In this document: positions 8,711 to 18,611 of the stretch, one piece after another | Position numbering within the stretch: the stretch's first letter is position 1 | Layout: the number at the start of each line of letters is the position of its first letter | Origin: an uncultured Photobacterium sp. | Lineage (GTDB): Bacteria; Pseudomonadota; Gammaproteobacteria; Enterobacterales; Vibrionaceae | Direction of reading: 5' to 3' | NCBI RefSeq assembly: GCF_947039875.1 | Contig: NZ_CAMRAN010000022.1 | Span: 1-64,000 of the forward strand | Length of the DNA stretch: 64,000 nucleotides | The notes under the pieces: model-generated | Database searches by the model: none | Seen by the model: only the letters and a program-made list of their open reading frames with translations | Told to the model about the DNA's origin: nothing | Translations under genes and position numbers: made by a program

Positions 8711-9544
8711 CTATTCTGCGCCCATTAAGCGATCATCTGCCGTTAGAATCGATACCCACGGTAATTGCTCATCACCCAGCACAATGAAGTTTGGATTCTC
8801 TAAAGTCTGACGCTGGTTATAAGATAATGGCGTTATATGGGTATTAAAAATACGTCCACCCGCTTCTTCAACAATACATTGAGTTGCGGCAGTATCCCAC
8901 TCACCTGTTGGCCCTAATCGTAGGTAGCAATCAGCGCCCCCTTCTGCGACTAAACACGCTTTTAGAGAAGCAGAGCCTAATGCAACAAGATCATAGCTAT
9001 ATTGGCTATCAAACCGAGCCTTGGTGGTATCAATATCCTGACGACGACTAATAGCGATGGTTAACCCACGCAATGGTAACTGATGTTTAGTCGTTGAGAT
9101 CGTACTAGTTTCACCGTCCGCAGTTATTTTATGTGCCCCTTGACCTTGCGCCGCATAATATGTCACGCCAGATACAGGCGCATACACCACCCCCATAACC
9201 GGCTTATTATTATCAATTAACGCAATAATTGTCGCGAAATCACCACTACCCGCAATAAACTCTTGAGTACCATCTAAGGGATCGATTAACCAATAGCGAG
9301 GCCACTGACTGCGTTCTGCTAATGATATTGCGGTATCTTCCTCTGACAGTATAGGAATGTCAGGGGTTAATTGTGATAACCGCTCAATCACTAATTTATT
9401 GGCCGCTAAATCAGCACTGGTTACTGGTGTATTATCTGATTTGATTTGCTGCTCAAACTGTCCTTGTTGATAAATACCTAAGATCAACCGACCTGATTCT
9501 TGGGCAATATCGATAACATCGGTAATAAGATGGTTTAATGTCAT
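8711..9544 (-). CDS. cysQ: 3'(2'),5'-bisphosphate nucleotidase
   Basis: CysQ hydrolyses adenosine 3',5'-bisphosphate (PAP), a by-product of sulfate assimilation, to AMP. It belongs to the inositol-monophosphatase superfamily. The metal-binding motifs are visible: LSEEDT (about residue 70), DPLDGTQEF (about 89-97) and EWDTAATQCIVEEAGG (about 214-229). The length of 277 residues is slightly more than the E. coli enzyme. It follows nudE with a 3-bp gap, a pairing common in Vibrionaceae downstream of the eps operon. Confidence 0.93.
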   Translation of the reverse strand: MTLNHLITDVIDIAQESGRLILGIYQQGQFEQQIKSDNTPVTSADLAANKLVIERLSQLTPDIPILSEEDTAISLAERSQWPRYWLIDPLDGTQEFIAGSGDFATIIALIDNNKPVMGVVYAPVSGVTYYAAQGQGAHKITADGETSTISTTKHQLPLRGLTIAISRRQDIDTTKARFDSQYSYDLVALGSASLKACLVAEGGADCYLRLGPTGEWDTAATQCIVEEAGGRIFNTHITPLSYNQRQTLENPNFIVLGDEQLPWVSILTADDRLMGAE

Positions 9545-9547
9545 TGG

Positions 9548-10105
9548 TTATTCCTCGCAAGCTAAATACTTCAGCGCTAAAAATAAGGCGCTGATACTAC
9601 GCGCTTCGGCGAAATCTAGGTGATTAAGTAGCTCTTTTGCTTGGGCTAACGGCCATCGTACAATTTCTAGAGGCTCTGGTTCATCACCTTCTAAACGCTC
9701 AGGATATAAATCTTGTCCCACAAACAGTGTCATTCGACTTGAAAAATACGATGGCGCTAAAATCACTTCTTTTAGCGGATGCAATCGCTGTGCACCAAAG
9801 CCTATTTCTTCTTTTAACTCACGGTTTGCCGCTTCTAATGCACTTTCACCAGCATCAATTAATCCTTTCGGAAAACCTAATTCATAACGCTCAGTACCGG
9901 CAGAATATTCACGAATCAATAATAAATCACCATCAGCAGTGACTGGTACGATTAATACCGCATGACGACCACTTGGCTGCATACGTTCATAAGTACGCTC
10001 GACACCATTAGAAAAACGTAAATCCAATGATTCAATTTTAAAGAGTCGTGATTGTGCTACAACCTCGGCTGCTAAGATTTGGGGTTTATCTTTGCTGAAC
10101 GCCAT
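9548..10105 (-). CDS. nudE: ADP compounds hydrolase NudE
   Basis: This Nudix hydrolase acts on ADP-ribose, Ap3A and NADH. A complete Nudix box (G-x5-E-x7-RELKEEIGF) lies at about residues 80-102, after GFPKG. The length of 185 residues matches E. coli NudE (186). It lies between the end of the T2SS operon and cysQ on the same strand. A hairpin separates it from gspN, so it may have its own promoter. Confidence 0.93.
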   Translation of the reverse strand: MAFSKDKPQILAAEVVAQSRLFKIESLDLRFSNGVERTYERMQPSGRHAVLIVPVTADGDLLLIREYSAGTERYELGFPKGLIDAGESALEAANRELKEEIGFGAQRLHPLKEVILAPSYFSSRMTLFVGQDLYPERLEGDEPEPLEIVRWPLAQAKELLNHLDFAEARSISALFLALKYLACEE

Positions 10106-10185
10106 TTATAAGGCCCTGTTTAATGAAAAGCACTACCAGAATAAGAAAAGCTTACACGAATTAAAAGCAAATAATCATCAGAAAT

Positions 10186-10216
10186 AACAAGGCAGCCGTA
10201 ATCGACTGCCTATTAT
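10186..10216 (-). terminator. terminator of the T2SS operon
   Basis: An 11-base arm pair centred on AGGCAG...CTGCCT (10190-10211) forms a compact hairpin. On the minus strand it is followed by a modest T-rich stretch (TTGTTATTT). It sits about 40 bp past the gspN stop codon. Confidence 0.65.
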
Positions 10217-10248
10217 TAATAAATTGATGATTAAAACGGTAACCAACG

Positions 10249-11007
10249 CTACAAACGTCCTGAATAATTCAGTGGATACTCTCCCTTGGTGTTAGGGTCA
10301 CCTAACCATTTTAATTGTGCCGCTAACTTATCAGGGAATGTTGCCCCGGGCTTAAACCAGCCATTAAGTTTATAATGACGATTAGTGGCTAAATTGGCAT
10401 GCCAATCACTACTCACATCCGTCGAGGTTTGCTTAACTTTAGCGACAATCGCACCTTTTTCACAACTAAGATCAGCAAAAACAGGTCCAGGTTTAATAGT
10501 CCCCATTGGTGTTTCCGCCGCACCTTGCACCCAAGCTAATGTCGCATCCAAGGTTTTACAATAAGGGGCTGCATAATGATAATTTTTAACCGTCAGTTCT
10601 AAATTACCATCGATAGATACTGGGACAGGAAGCTGCGCTTGTGATACGGCTTGCGCCGCTGGCATCGATAACAAAAGTTTTTCAGCAAATGGGCCAGACA
10701 AGCTGTAACCCACTAAACCTTGCCCTTGTAACTGCCATTCACTGCCTTTACCAAAGCGAACATTAAACGCCAATTCACCTTGCAATAATCGACCTAACTG
10801 CATATTCCATTGCAACCGCCCAAAAGGTTGATTTTGCCAACGTATATTGGCAGCCGATCCTTGCCATGGTGTACCCGACATCCCTTCTATAGCGAGACCT
10901 TGTATTTTAGGCGCATACTGCCATAACCAACTGGCGGGAATATGAGTGACTAAACTTGCTATAAATACCGCACCGAAACTGGCACCAACCGCTAATTTAA
11001 ATTTCAC
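10249..11007 (-). CDS. gspN: type II secretion system protein N
   Basis: This is the last gene of the eps/gsp operon. The protein (252 residues) has one N-terminal membrane anchor (about residues 5-24) and a periplasmic domain, and it matches T2SS protein N in length and place. GspN is the least conserved component and is dispensable in some systems. Two bases separate it from gspM. A terminator hairpin follows. Confidence 0.88.
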   Translation of the reverse strand: MKFKLAVGASFGAVFIASLVTHIPASWLWQYAPKIQGLAIEGMSGTPWQGSAANIRWQNQPFGRLQWNMQLGRLLQGELAFNVRFGKGSEWQLQGQGLVGYSLSGPFAEKLLLSMPAAQAVSQAQLPVPVSIDGNLELTVKNYHYAAPYCKTLDATLAWVQGAAETPMGTIKPGPVFADLSCEKGAIVAKVKQTSTDVSSDWHANLATNRHYKLNGWFKPGATFPDKLAAQLKWLGDPNTKGEYPLNYSGRL

Positions 11008-11009
11008 GC

Positions 11010-11492
11010 TTATCCTCGTCCTAACTGCAAACGGTTAACTTCAACCATACCGTTTTTATCGGTTTTTGAGAGATCAATAAACTGTGGGTTAATACCAAAA
11101 CTCTGCTGCAAATACACTAACCAATTAACAAGCGTATCAAATGGTAGTGGTTGCACCCACACTTGTAGCGCATCATTACGTGGCTGCATTCGAATCAAAT
11201 CAATTTTAAATCGCGTCGTGGTTTCATTAATAACTTGGTTAAGCCCCTCATCACTAACATTTACCGTTCCACCTGCACGTTTAAGTGCCGTAATTTGATT
11301 AGCTTTGTGTTCAACCCAAGTTAATAATTGTCGCTGCTGATTAATTTTATTCTGAGCATTAACTGCACGTTGATTTAATGGTTGCCATACTCCCCAATAA
11401 AGAATCGCAATCACTAACGCACCACCAGCCCCAAGCAATGAATGTTGCTCCCGTTGACTGAGGGCTTTCCACCATGACTTTATCTCTGCCAT
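11010..11492 (-). CDS. gspM: type II secretion system protein M
   Basis: GspM is a bitopic inner membrane protein that partners GspL in the assembly platform. The protein has a short cytoplasmic N-terminus (KSWWKALSQREQ), one membrane segment (about residues 19-36) and a periplasmic ferredoxin-like domain with a preceding coiled-coil-like stretch. The length of 160 residues is typical. Its ATG overlaps the gspL stop codon, implying translational coupling. Confidence 0.92.
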   Translation of the reverse strand: MAEIKSWWKALSQREQHSLLGAGGALVIAILYWGVWQPLNQRAVNAQNKINQQRQLLTWVEHKANQITALKRAGGTVNVSDEGLNQVINETTTRFKIDLIRMQPRNDALQVWVQPLPFDTLVNWLVYLQQSFGINPQFIDLSKTDKNGMVEVNRLQLGRG

Positions 11493-12811
11493 TAAGCTTT
11501 CCTCCTCAACACAACAGCACCACTAACTAAATTATCTTGTTTGGTTAACTGGCCCTGATCGACCACAAACTGAGTCGCTAATGCACTGCGTAATTGTTCA
11601 AAATCTTGAAAGCCCGTCGCGGTTGCTTGCAAGCGTAATTCGCCTCGAGTTTGATCATATTTAAGGCTAACAATCTTGATTGTTGGCACTTTCGTTAATG
11701 CGGGCTTTAATTCGTTTAACCACATTAGCATGCCATCTTGTTCACCATGGCCACCTAAACTCTTCAATGCCGCATTCATTTGATTTTTCAAATAACTCTG
11801 CGAAGGAATTCGTTTAAACTGTGGCAGAACTTGACGAAAAATACGTTCACTTTCAGCTCGATACGCATTTGCTTGTTGTTCTAAACGCTGCATAGTTAGT
11901 ACTTGCTCACCAATAAGTACAACTAATACCACTGCTGCCGTGATTGCCACTTTGCGCCATGGTTGTAAATGCTTACACCATGCTGCTTGTGGTTTATACG
12001 GCCCAGATAATAAAGAAGCTTTAGACTCTGCAGCCCCTATAGCCAACAGCTGCATCACCAATTCCGGCGCTTGTGGTTGCCAATGACCCGGGGTGTTTGC
12101 TGGTGCTGGCGTATAGTGATGAATCGTCACTTGCGCCAAACTCTCCGTCGCCGCAACAATCGATTCGACTTCTTCAGCTAATAGTTCAGCTTCAACCTCG
12201 ACGGCAGTATCATCATTGTCATCGTCAGCAGTATCGACAGGGGTTTCAATGATTATGGGTGCTTTTTGAGCGGTGATCCATGCCCCTAACCAACTAGAGT
12301 CAGCACACACACCCATTGCTTCTGATTGTCGAATTAACCACTGTCCATCCATTTCAGCGGCACTGTAACCATCATTAAAGAGGGGTAAACATAAACAGTC
12401 TGGAATTAGTTTTTTAAGCTCAATACCACATTCATTAAATATTGCTAACCATGCTGCTATTTTTTGGTGTTCAATAATTGCAACCGTTGCAATATCATTA
12501 TCACGTTTCAGTAATTGCACATGCAAACTATCAACATCTTGCGCCAGCTCTTCTTCAAGCAGGTACGGTAATACCGCCGCTAATTGACGGCTACTGCCGG
12601 CAGGGATCGCGACTTGTGTTAACAGCATCTCACTGGTTGGTACTAAACCATAAACAGGACGAGTAACAGCATATTCAGTTAATTCACCTAGTTGGTTAAT
12701 ATCAGCTAACTGACCCGAGGCTATCACTTCATTTTGCAGTGGCGACCAGACTAGCCATTGCACCGGCATTTCCGGCCGACTACTTAGCCTTATCGTCAGA
12801 AATTCGCTCAC
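11492..12811 (-). CDS. gspL: type II secretion system protein L
   Basis: GspL links the GspE ATPase in the cytoplasm to the periplasmic platform. The N-terminal actin-like cytoplasmic domain starts SEFLTIRLSS, as in Vibrio EpsL. One membrane segment follows at about residues 284-302, then a periplasmic domain. The GTG at 12811 is the start: GGAGG lies five bases upstream and it aligns with the family N-terminus. An acidic low-complexity stretch (around residues 196-225, rich in Asp and Glu) interrupts the cytoplasmic part. The start lies within gspK (32-bp overlap). Confidence 0.93.
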   Translation of the reverse strand: MSEFLTIRLSSRPEMPVQWLVWSPLQNEVIASGQLADINQLGELTEYAVTRPVYGLVPTSEMLLTQVAIPAGSSRQLAAVLPYLLEEELAQDVDSLHVQLLKRDNDIATVAIIEHQKIAAWLAIFNECGIELKKLIPDCLCLPLFNDGYSAAEMDGQWLIRQSEAMGVCADSSWLGAWITAQKAPIIIETPVDTADDDNDDTAVEVEAELLAEEVESIVAATESLAQVTIHHYTPAPANTPGHWQPQAPELVMQLLAIGAAESKASLLSGPYKPQAAWCKHLQPWRKVAITAAVVLVVLIGEQVLTMQRLEQQANAYRAESERIFRQVLPQFKRIPSQSYLKNQMNAALKSLGGHGEQDGMLMWLNELKPALTKVPTIKIVSLKYDQTRGELRLQATATGFQDFEQLRSALATQFVVDQGQLTKQDNLVSGAVVLRRKA

Positions 12812-13814
12812 GGATTCCTCCATACTGGCGACGAACGACCGTCACCTTGTTCTTATCATCTCGATTAAATAATGCCACGACTCGCACTCGGGCACGGTCT
12901 ACTTTTATTTCAGCATCTAACGAAAAATAATGACTGGTAACAGCTAAATATTTTTCCATTTCAGTTGCCGTCTTATCTTTTCCTGAATCGGCACTATCCG
13001 CTGGCGGTTGTGGCACTAACTTCATAAAATCAGCCACACTCTCCCATACAGTATGTTTTTTATCACGCTCACGAATGATTTTTTTTGCATCATCTAATGA
13101 TAACGATGGCGCAAATAAGGCTGATAACAACACCGCGTTTTTTTCAGTAATGGTATTCACATTAAGCAACATCTCATCGCTCGGTAACGCACAGATTAAA
13201 CCTTTAACCTGCTGATAAATTTTATCCGATACCCCGTTAATCGCTCTAAACTCACTGCCATCAGCCAACCAATCATTGGCGGTTACATAAGGGGGCTGAA
13301 AGCTTTCATAAGTACTGTCTTCCACGCCATACGCTGACTCTATAGTGGTGTTATCATCCACAAATTCCCAACTTGAATCTGCGATCACTTCAGCTTCGTA
13401 GTCATCAACACCTGATTCTATAAGAATATTTTGTAAATAGGTCACTAAAAATGGTTGCTTACTGCTACCAGTGCTGGCTTTAATATTTTTAAAAGCATTA
13501 AGATTAAAGCAGGCCTGACTATCAGTTAAATTACCGCTGATTACCGCATTACTGTCTAGAGGATAACTTTGCTCCCCCACAGCCCAAGCTTGGGTTAAGT
13601 TTACGGTTTTGCTGTCTTTAAAACTTTGTTTTAATGCTTGTGATGCTAATGCTTCTATTCCTAAGCTATACCAATAACTTTGCTGATGCTCTACTTGGTT
13701 CTGAACACGATGAAAATTGAGTTGCAACCGTTCAGTCATTTGCACTGCTAATAAACTCATCAAGGCAACGAGTAATAACACCACGATCAGTGCAACCCCA
13801 CGTTGCTTTATCAT
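12780..13814 (-). CDS. gspK: type II secretion minor pseudopilin K
   Basis: GspK caps the pseudopilus tip with GspI and GspJ. The protein has 344 residues. It has a short prepilin leader (KQRG) followed by VALIVVLLLVALMSLL. As usual for GspK, it lacks the Glu5 found in the other pseudopilins. The large alpha domain typical of GspK accounts for the length. The start ATG overlaps the gspJ stop codon by 4 bp, and its end overlaps gspL by 32 bp. Confidence 0.93.
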   Translation of the reverse strand: MIKQRGVALIVVLLLVALMSLLAVQMTERLQLNFHRVQNQVEHQQSYWYSLGIEALASQALKQSFKDSKTVNLTQAWAVGEQSYPLDSNAVISGNLTDSQACFNLNAFKNIKASTGSSKQPFLVTYLQNILIESGVDDYEAEVIADSSWEFVDDNTTIESAYGVEDSTYESFQPPYVTANDWLADGSEFRAINGVSDKIYQQVKGLICALPSDEMLLNVNTITEKNAVLLSALFAPSLSLDDAKKIIRERDKKHTVWESVADFMKLVPQPPADSADSGKDKTATEMEKYLAVTSHYFSLDAEIKVDRARVRVVALFNRDDKNKVTVVRRQYGGIRERISDDKAK

Positions 13815-14455
13815 TCCTCTTGCTCCTGGTTATTTGTTAGCAAAGAAGTAGGTAATAAATAAATACGCTCAATCTTGCCCAGTTTTTTTAAGGTCATGAC
13901 CACTTTAATACCTGCGGGCAAACTCTTAGCTTTATCCCATTTTTTATGCCATTGCTTATCATAATAAAATTCAAACTTTAAATCGGTGACGCCCGTTAAT
14001 AACACGCGTACCAACGGCTTAGCCCCCATCACAGTATCAGGGTAACGAAACCATACTCGCTCTAAGTTATCATCGATAATACGATAACCGACACGCGTAA
14101 CATCACCACGAGGAAACATTGATTGCGGATTTTGCCAACCACCACGAACAAAAGTGATCCCTTCACTACTTGAATCTAATAAATACTCACTCGCCTGTAG
14201 AATATTATCCGTTGATTTTTCAGTATCAGATCTAAATTTACGTGCCACAATCTGCCGAAAATCATTATCCATCATAATCATGGTCCGTTGAATGGCTTGT
14301 AAGCGTTGATTATGATCTTTAGATTGTGCATCACTGCGTAATACATTGGTTAACACTTGATTGGCAGATAAGCTCAACATCGCAAATACTGCAATCGCCA
14401 CCAAAACTTCCAATAACGTAAAACCTTGTTGGTGACGATGATTAATTGCTGACAT
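13811..14455 (-). CDS. gspJ: type II secretion minor pseudopilin J
   Basis: This 214-residue minor pseudopilin has a type IV prepilin leader with cleavage at HQQG/FTLLEVLVAI and Glu5 present. The C-terminal beta-rich domain (GWQNPQSMFPRGDVTRVGYRI region) is typical of GspJ. It starts 14 bp inside gspI and overlaps gspK by 4 bp, so the three tip genes are translationally coupled. Confidence 0.93.
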   Translation of the reverse strand: MSAINHRHQQGFTLLEVLVAIAVFAMLSLSANQVLTNVLRSDAQSKDHNQRLQAIQRTMIMMDNDFRQIVARKFRSDTEKSTDNILQASEYLLDSSSEGITFVRGGWQNPQSMFPRGDVTRVGYRIIDDNLERVWFRYPDTVMGAKPLVRVLLTGVTDLKFEFYYDKQWHKKWDKAKSLPAGIKVVMTLKKLGKIERIYLLPTSLLTNNQEQEE

Positions 14456-14801
14456 AGGTCTTTACCGTAATAACTGAATGTTTACGCTGCGAATCGGTAG
14501 CCACCGAAACTTCAATTAGGCGTAATAGTTTTTGTTGGGTTTTGGTGCTGGTGACCGTCCAATACCACTCTTGATCAGCTAAGCTTGATTTACCCCGTTT
14601 TACTGAACTTGGGTACTCACCACTTAAATGCAGCTGCGCTAATTCATTATCTGCCACCATCGACGCGAGAGTTTTCTGTTCTAAATAACCTAAGCTATTT
14701 AAGTTTTGACTTACTGCCCGCACTACACTTAATGCTGCGATAGCAAAAATAGCCAACGCCACTAACACTTCTAATAATGTGAACCCTTGTGAACGTTTCA
14801 T
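14442..14801 (-). CDS. gspI: type II secretion minor pseudopilin I
   Basis: This 119-residue minor pseudopilin has a prepilin cleavage site SQG/FTLLEVLVALAIFA with Glu5, followed by a short globular domain. GspI nucleates the tip complex with GspJ and GspK. The start codon overlaps the gspH stop codon by one base. Confidence 0.93.
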   Translation of the reverse strand: MKRSQGFTLLEVLVALAIFAIAALSVVRAVSQNLNSLGYLEQKTLASMVADNELAQLHLSGEYPSSVKRGKSSLADQEWYWTVTSTKTQQKLLRLIEVSVATDSQRKHSVITVKTYVSN

Positions 14802-15409
14802 TACGATCGTTCCTGCGCTGATAACGCTTGTTCGGAGAGATATTGCTCCAATGTTTGCCCAGGAGCTAATAACACTAAATTTCCCACTTCATCCGCAACG
14901 ACTTGCCAAAATTGATGTTGTTTATCAACCTCAAAACTGACTGTAAATGGAGTGTATTCACCACTGGCCATCACCACAATTTGTGGCGGTAGTTGTTTCT
15001 GTTCCTGATCAGACTTTTTAAATATGTCGTCATTTTTAAACATTGAATCAGATTTAAAAAGTCGGTCCTTATCTTTCCATGCTCCGCCAATAGCCACTGT
15101 TGTCGTAATACCGGCCTCAAGTTTGACATTAGTAAAAAATTTAACGTCTTCTAGTGGTTGCCAACCATTTTGAGTTAACCTTAAAAAATGATATTGATGG
15201 GGTTCGATACGAATACCATAATCGACCCCATTTAACATTGCATCTTCACCCAAGAGTTGAGCCAAATGATGAAAACGTAGTGCCTGTTCTTTGACCTCAT
15301 CACGTTTATTATTGGGTAACGTCGATATCACGGCAACCGCACTGGTTGCTAATAACACTAGCACCAACATAATTTCAATTAGAGTAAAACCTGCATTTCG
15401 TTTCATCAT
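14801..15409 (-). CDS. gspH: type II secretion minor pseudopilin H
   Basis: This minor pseudopilin has prepilin cleavage at NAG/FTLIEIMLVLVLLA with Glu5 present. The protein is 202 residues. A lysine/aspartate-rich segment around residues 115-135 contains three degenerate copies of a six-residue unit (LFKSDS, MFKNDD, IFKKSD), probably a surface loop insertion. Two adjacent ATG codons are possible starts. Ten bases separate it from gspG. Confidence 0.9.
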   Translation of the reverse strand: MMKRNAGFTLIEIMLVLVLLATSAVAVISTLPNNKRDEVKEQALRFHHLAQLLGEDAMLNGVDYGIRIEPHQYHFLRLTQNGWQPLEDVKFFTNVKLEAGITTTVAIGGAWKDKDRLFKSDSMFKNDDIFKKSDQEQKQLPPQIVVMASGEYTPFTVSFEVDKQHQFWQVVADEVGNLVLLAPGQTLEQYLSEQALSAQERS

Positions 15410-15419
15410 GATTTTAGCT

Positions 15420-15860
15420 TTATTTCTTGTAATTCAACATATTCCAGTTACCGATATCTGTATTGATATCGTCACCGCCTTCTTGACCATCCGCACCAAG
15501 ACTAAAGATATCAACCGCACCATGTTCACCAGGCATAACGTATTGATATTCATAACCCCATGGATCTTTTGGTAAACGCTTAATGTAACCATCATCACGA
15601 TAGTTACGTGGTTCAGGTGATGATGAAGGCTTAGTAACTAAAGCTTCTAGCCCTTGATCTGTGGTTGGAAAGACACTGTTATCCAACTTATACATTTCCA
15701 ATGATTGTTCTAACGAACTAATATCAGTTACCGCTTTTTGTTGATCGGCTTTTTCTTTATTTCCTAATAGATTTGGCACCACTAAACTTGCCAATACCCC
15801 TAGAATCACAATAACGACCATTACTTCTAACAGCGTAAAACCACGTTGTTTTTGTTGCAT
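15420..15860 (-). CDS. gspG: type II secretion major pseudopilin G
   Basis: GspG is the main subunit of the pseudopilus piston. A six-residue leader ends KQRG before FTLLEVMVVIVILG, with Glu5. The C-terminal region with PTTDQGLEALV, DPWGYEYQY and the acidic SLGADGQEGGDDINTDI calcium-binding loop is highly typical. The prepilin peptidase that would process it is not encoded in this window. Confidence 0.96.
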   Translation of the reverse strand: MQQKQRGFTLLEVMVVIVILGVLASLVVPNLLGNKEKADQQKAVTDISSLEQSLEMYKLDNSVFPTTDQGLEALVTKPSSSPEPRNYRDDGYIKRLPKDPWGYEYQYVMPGEHGAVDIFSLGADGQEGGDDINTDIGNWNMLNYKK

Positions 15861-15882
15861 TATTTACCCTCCAAAAGAAAAA

Positions 15883-17109
15883 TTACATTCCAACCATATT
15901 GTTTAATTCAATAATCGGCATCAAGGTCGCAATAACGATAAACATCACCACCCCTGCCATGGCGACAATCAATAACGGCTCAAAAACCCCTAACGCCATA
16001 TTCACTAATGATTCAAAATCACGATCTTGGTTATCCGCCGCACGAGTCAGCATTTGCTCAAGCTCACCACTGCGTTCACCACTGGCAATCATATGTAACA
16101 TCATCGGTGGAAACAGTGCCGTTTTTTCCAACGAAACCCGTAAGCTTGCTCCTTCACGCACTCGATCTGCCGCGTCTAAAATTTTCTTATTAACATAGGT
16201 GTTAGTCATCACATCAGATGCGACTTTCATACCATCTAATAAAGGGATCGCACTTGAAGTACAAATAGAGAGTGTTCGAGCAAAACGAGAGGTGTTCAAT
16301 CCACGTGCAACTTTACCAATCACAGGCAGACGCAAGATGGTACGATCCCACTTCATACGAAAGGCGGGTTTTTTCAGGGCTGTTTTGATTAAAACAATTA
16401 AAGCCACAATCGCAATCACCACCAGCAATCCCCAATGTTGAACGAAATTACTGGCAGCCAATAACACTTCAGTAATTGCAGGCAAGCCTTGGTTCATTTG
16501 CACAAATTGATCAACAATTTTCGGCACCACAGTCGCCAACAAGAATGCCACTACCGATACCGCCACCAACGTCAGCATAAGTGGGTAAATCATCGCTTGT
16601 TGAAGCTTACTACGCATTTGTTGACGATTTTCGCTGTAATCAGCTAAGCGATTTAAAATGGTATCTAAATGCCCTGATTTTTCACCCGCTGCCACCATAG
16701 CGCGAAACAATTGATCGAACACATGCGGGTATTCCGCCATACTGTCAGCCAAGGTGTAACCTTCAACCACCCGCGAACGCACCGCCAGTAGAATATTTTT
16801 CAAACGCGGCTTTTCATTTTGCTCTGCCACCGCCTTAATACATTCTTCCAATGGCATTGAGGCTTGTACCAAGGTCGCTAACTGACGGGTAATCAACGCT
16901 AGTTCATTGGTACTAATACCCCGTCGAAACGTTAACTTACTCGGTGCCGCTGCCGTTTTTTTACCTTGACCAGAAGTTTGATTAACCTCAATTGGCACTA
17001 ACCCTTTTTCGCGCAACTGCTGCCTAACCTGACGCGATGTATCGCCTTCTAGCACACCTTTTTTGTGGCGGCCTTTGGCATCTAATGCTTTATATTCAAA
17101 TGCCGCCAT
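15883..17109 (-). CDS. gspF: type II secretion inner membrane platform protein F
   Basis: GspF is the polytopic core of the assembly platform. The 408-residue protein begins AAFEYKALDAKGRHKKG. It has two repeated GspF domains, each cytoplasmic helical bundle followed by a membrane segment. The first set of membrane segments lies around residues 170-195 and 222-242, the last at about 376-398. The start codon shares a base with the gspE stop codon. Confidence 0.95.
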   Translation of the reverse strand: MAAFEYKALDAKGRHKKGVLEGDTSRQVRQQLREKGLVPIEVNQTSGQGKKTAAAPSKLTFRRGISTNELALITRQLATLVQASMPLEECIKAVAEQNEKPRLKNILLAVRSRVVEGYTLADSMAEYPHVFDQLFRAMVAAGEKSGHLDTILNRLADYSENRQQMRSKLQQAMIYPLMLTLVAVSVVAFLLATVVPKIVDQFVQMNQGLPAITEVLLAASNFVQHWGLLVVIAIVALIVLIKTALKKPAFRMKWDRTILRLPVIGKVARGLNTSRFARTLSICTSSAIPLLDGMKVASDVMTNTYVNKKILDAADRVREGASLRVSLEKTALFPPMMLHMIASGERSGELEQMLTRAADNQDRDFESLVNMALGVFEPLLIVAMAGVVMFIVIATLMPIIELNNMVGM

Positions 17110-18611
17110 TAGCTCTCCTTGGTCACGCGCATCACTTCTTCAAGTGTGGTGATTCCTTGGCGTACTTTATCCAAACCATCATCTCGAATACTTGGAGTGC
17201 TCTGGCGAACATATTTTTCAATCGCTTGTTCGCCAGCTTCCGCATGAATTAACTCTTGTACGTGCTCATCTACTTGTAAAAGCTCATGAATACCCGTACG
17301 GCCTCGATAGCCTTTAAAATTACATTTGTCACACCCGCAAGAACGATACAATGTCAAACTATCGGTCGCTGTTAACTTAAACAGTTTCTTCTGTTCGGTA
17401 TCGGCATCATAAGGTTGGCGACATTCAACACATAAAGTACGGACTAAGCGTTGAGCTAACACCCCCAGTAGAGATGATGACACCAAGAAGGGTTCAATTC
17501 CCATATCGCGTAAACGAGTGATTGCGCCTACCGCAGTATTGGTGTGCAGGGTTGATAACACCATATGACCCGTTAATGATGCTTGAACGGCAATTGCTGC
17601 CGTTTCTAAATCACGTATTTCACCAATCATGACCACATCGGGATCTTGACGTAAAATGGCCCGCAAACCACGCGCAAATGTCATATCAACTTTACTGTTT
17701 ACCTGCGTTTGACCAATACCATCGATATCAAATTCAATCGGATCTTCAACCGTAAGAATATTACGTTCAGCACTATTGAGCTCTTGCAGACCAGCATACA
17801 AAGTAGTTGATTTACCTGAACCAGTAGGACCGGTAACTAAAATAATCCCATGCGGGCGATCAATGATCTTTCTAAACGCTTCATGGTTAGCAGCGGTCAT
17901 ACCAAGGCTGTGTAAATCAAGCCGAGTGGCATTTTTATCTAATAAACGCAATACCACCCGCTCGCCATGCGATGACGGCATGGTTGATACCCGCACATCC
18001 ACCGCCCGGCCACCGATACGTAATGAAATACGGCCATCTTGTGGAATCCGTTTTTCTGCGATGTCTAATTTCGCCATGACTTTAATACGAGAGACTAGCA
18101 ACGGTGCTAACTTACGGCTTGGTTGTAATACTTCACGTAACATGCCATCGACACGAAAACGAATCGACAATATTTTTTCAAAGGTTTCGATATGAATATC
18201 AGACGCCCCTTCTTTGATGGCTTCTGCGAGCATCGCATTGATCAATTTAATGATTGGCGCATCATCTTCCGACTCAAGTAAATCTTCCGTTTCAGGAAGA
18301 TCTTCAGCTAACGAGAAAAAATCATCACTGTCAGAACCTAAGTCTTCCATTAACTGGCGTGCTTCTGACGAATCACGTTGATATGCATCCGTTAGCTTTT
18401 GCTCAAACTGTGATTCTGATAATTCAACCGGATAAAAACCCTCTCCAACAACACGGCGCACTTCCGCTAATACGATGGCTGATAGCTGACCGCAATAGTA
18501 TAACTGCCATCCTTGTTGATTCGCTTCAATCACCACATGATGGCGCTTAGCAAAAGAAAACGGCAATCGAAATAAAACTGCGGTTTCTAACGCCAAAGAC
18601 TCATCTGCCAT
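17109..18611 (-). CDS. gspE: type II secretion ATPase E
   Basis: GspE is the hexameric cytoplasmic ATPase that powers the pseudopilus. It has 500 residues. The Walker A motif is [10 protein letters not shown] (about 262-271), the Walker B region includes [12 protein letters not shown], and the Asp and His boxes lie between them. A zinc-binding tetracysteine (CVEC ... CDKC, about 396-435) matches V. cholerae EpsE. The N-terminal part binds GspL. Confidence 0.96.
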   Translation of the reverse strand: MADESLALETAVLFRLPFSFAKRHHVVIEANQQGWQLYYCGQLSAIVLAEVRRVVGEGFYPVELSESQFEQKLTDAYQRDSSEARQLMEDLGSDSDDFFSLAEDLPETEDLLESEDDAPIIKLINAMLAEAIKEGASDIHIETFEKILSIRFRVDGMLREVLQPSRKLAPLLVSRIKVMAKLDIAEKRIPQDGRISLRIGGRAVDVRVSTMPSSHGERVVLRLLDKNATRLDLHSLGMTAANHEAFRKIIDRPHGIILVTGPTGSGKSTTLYAGLQELNSAERNILTVEDPIEFDIDGIGQTQVNSKVDMTFARGLRAILRQDPDVVMIGEIRDLETAAIAVQASLTGHMVLSTLHTNTAVGAITRLRDMGIEPFLVSSSLLGVLAQRLVRTLCVECRQPYDADTEQKKLFKLTATDSLTLYRSCGCDKCNFKGYRGRTGIHELLQVDEHVQELIHAEAGEQAIEKYVRQSTPSIRDDGLDKVRQGITTLEEVMRVTKES

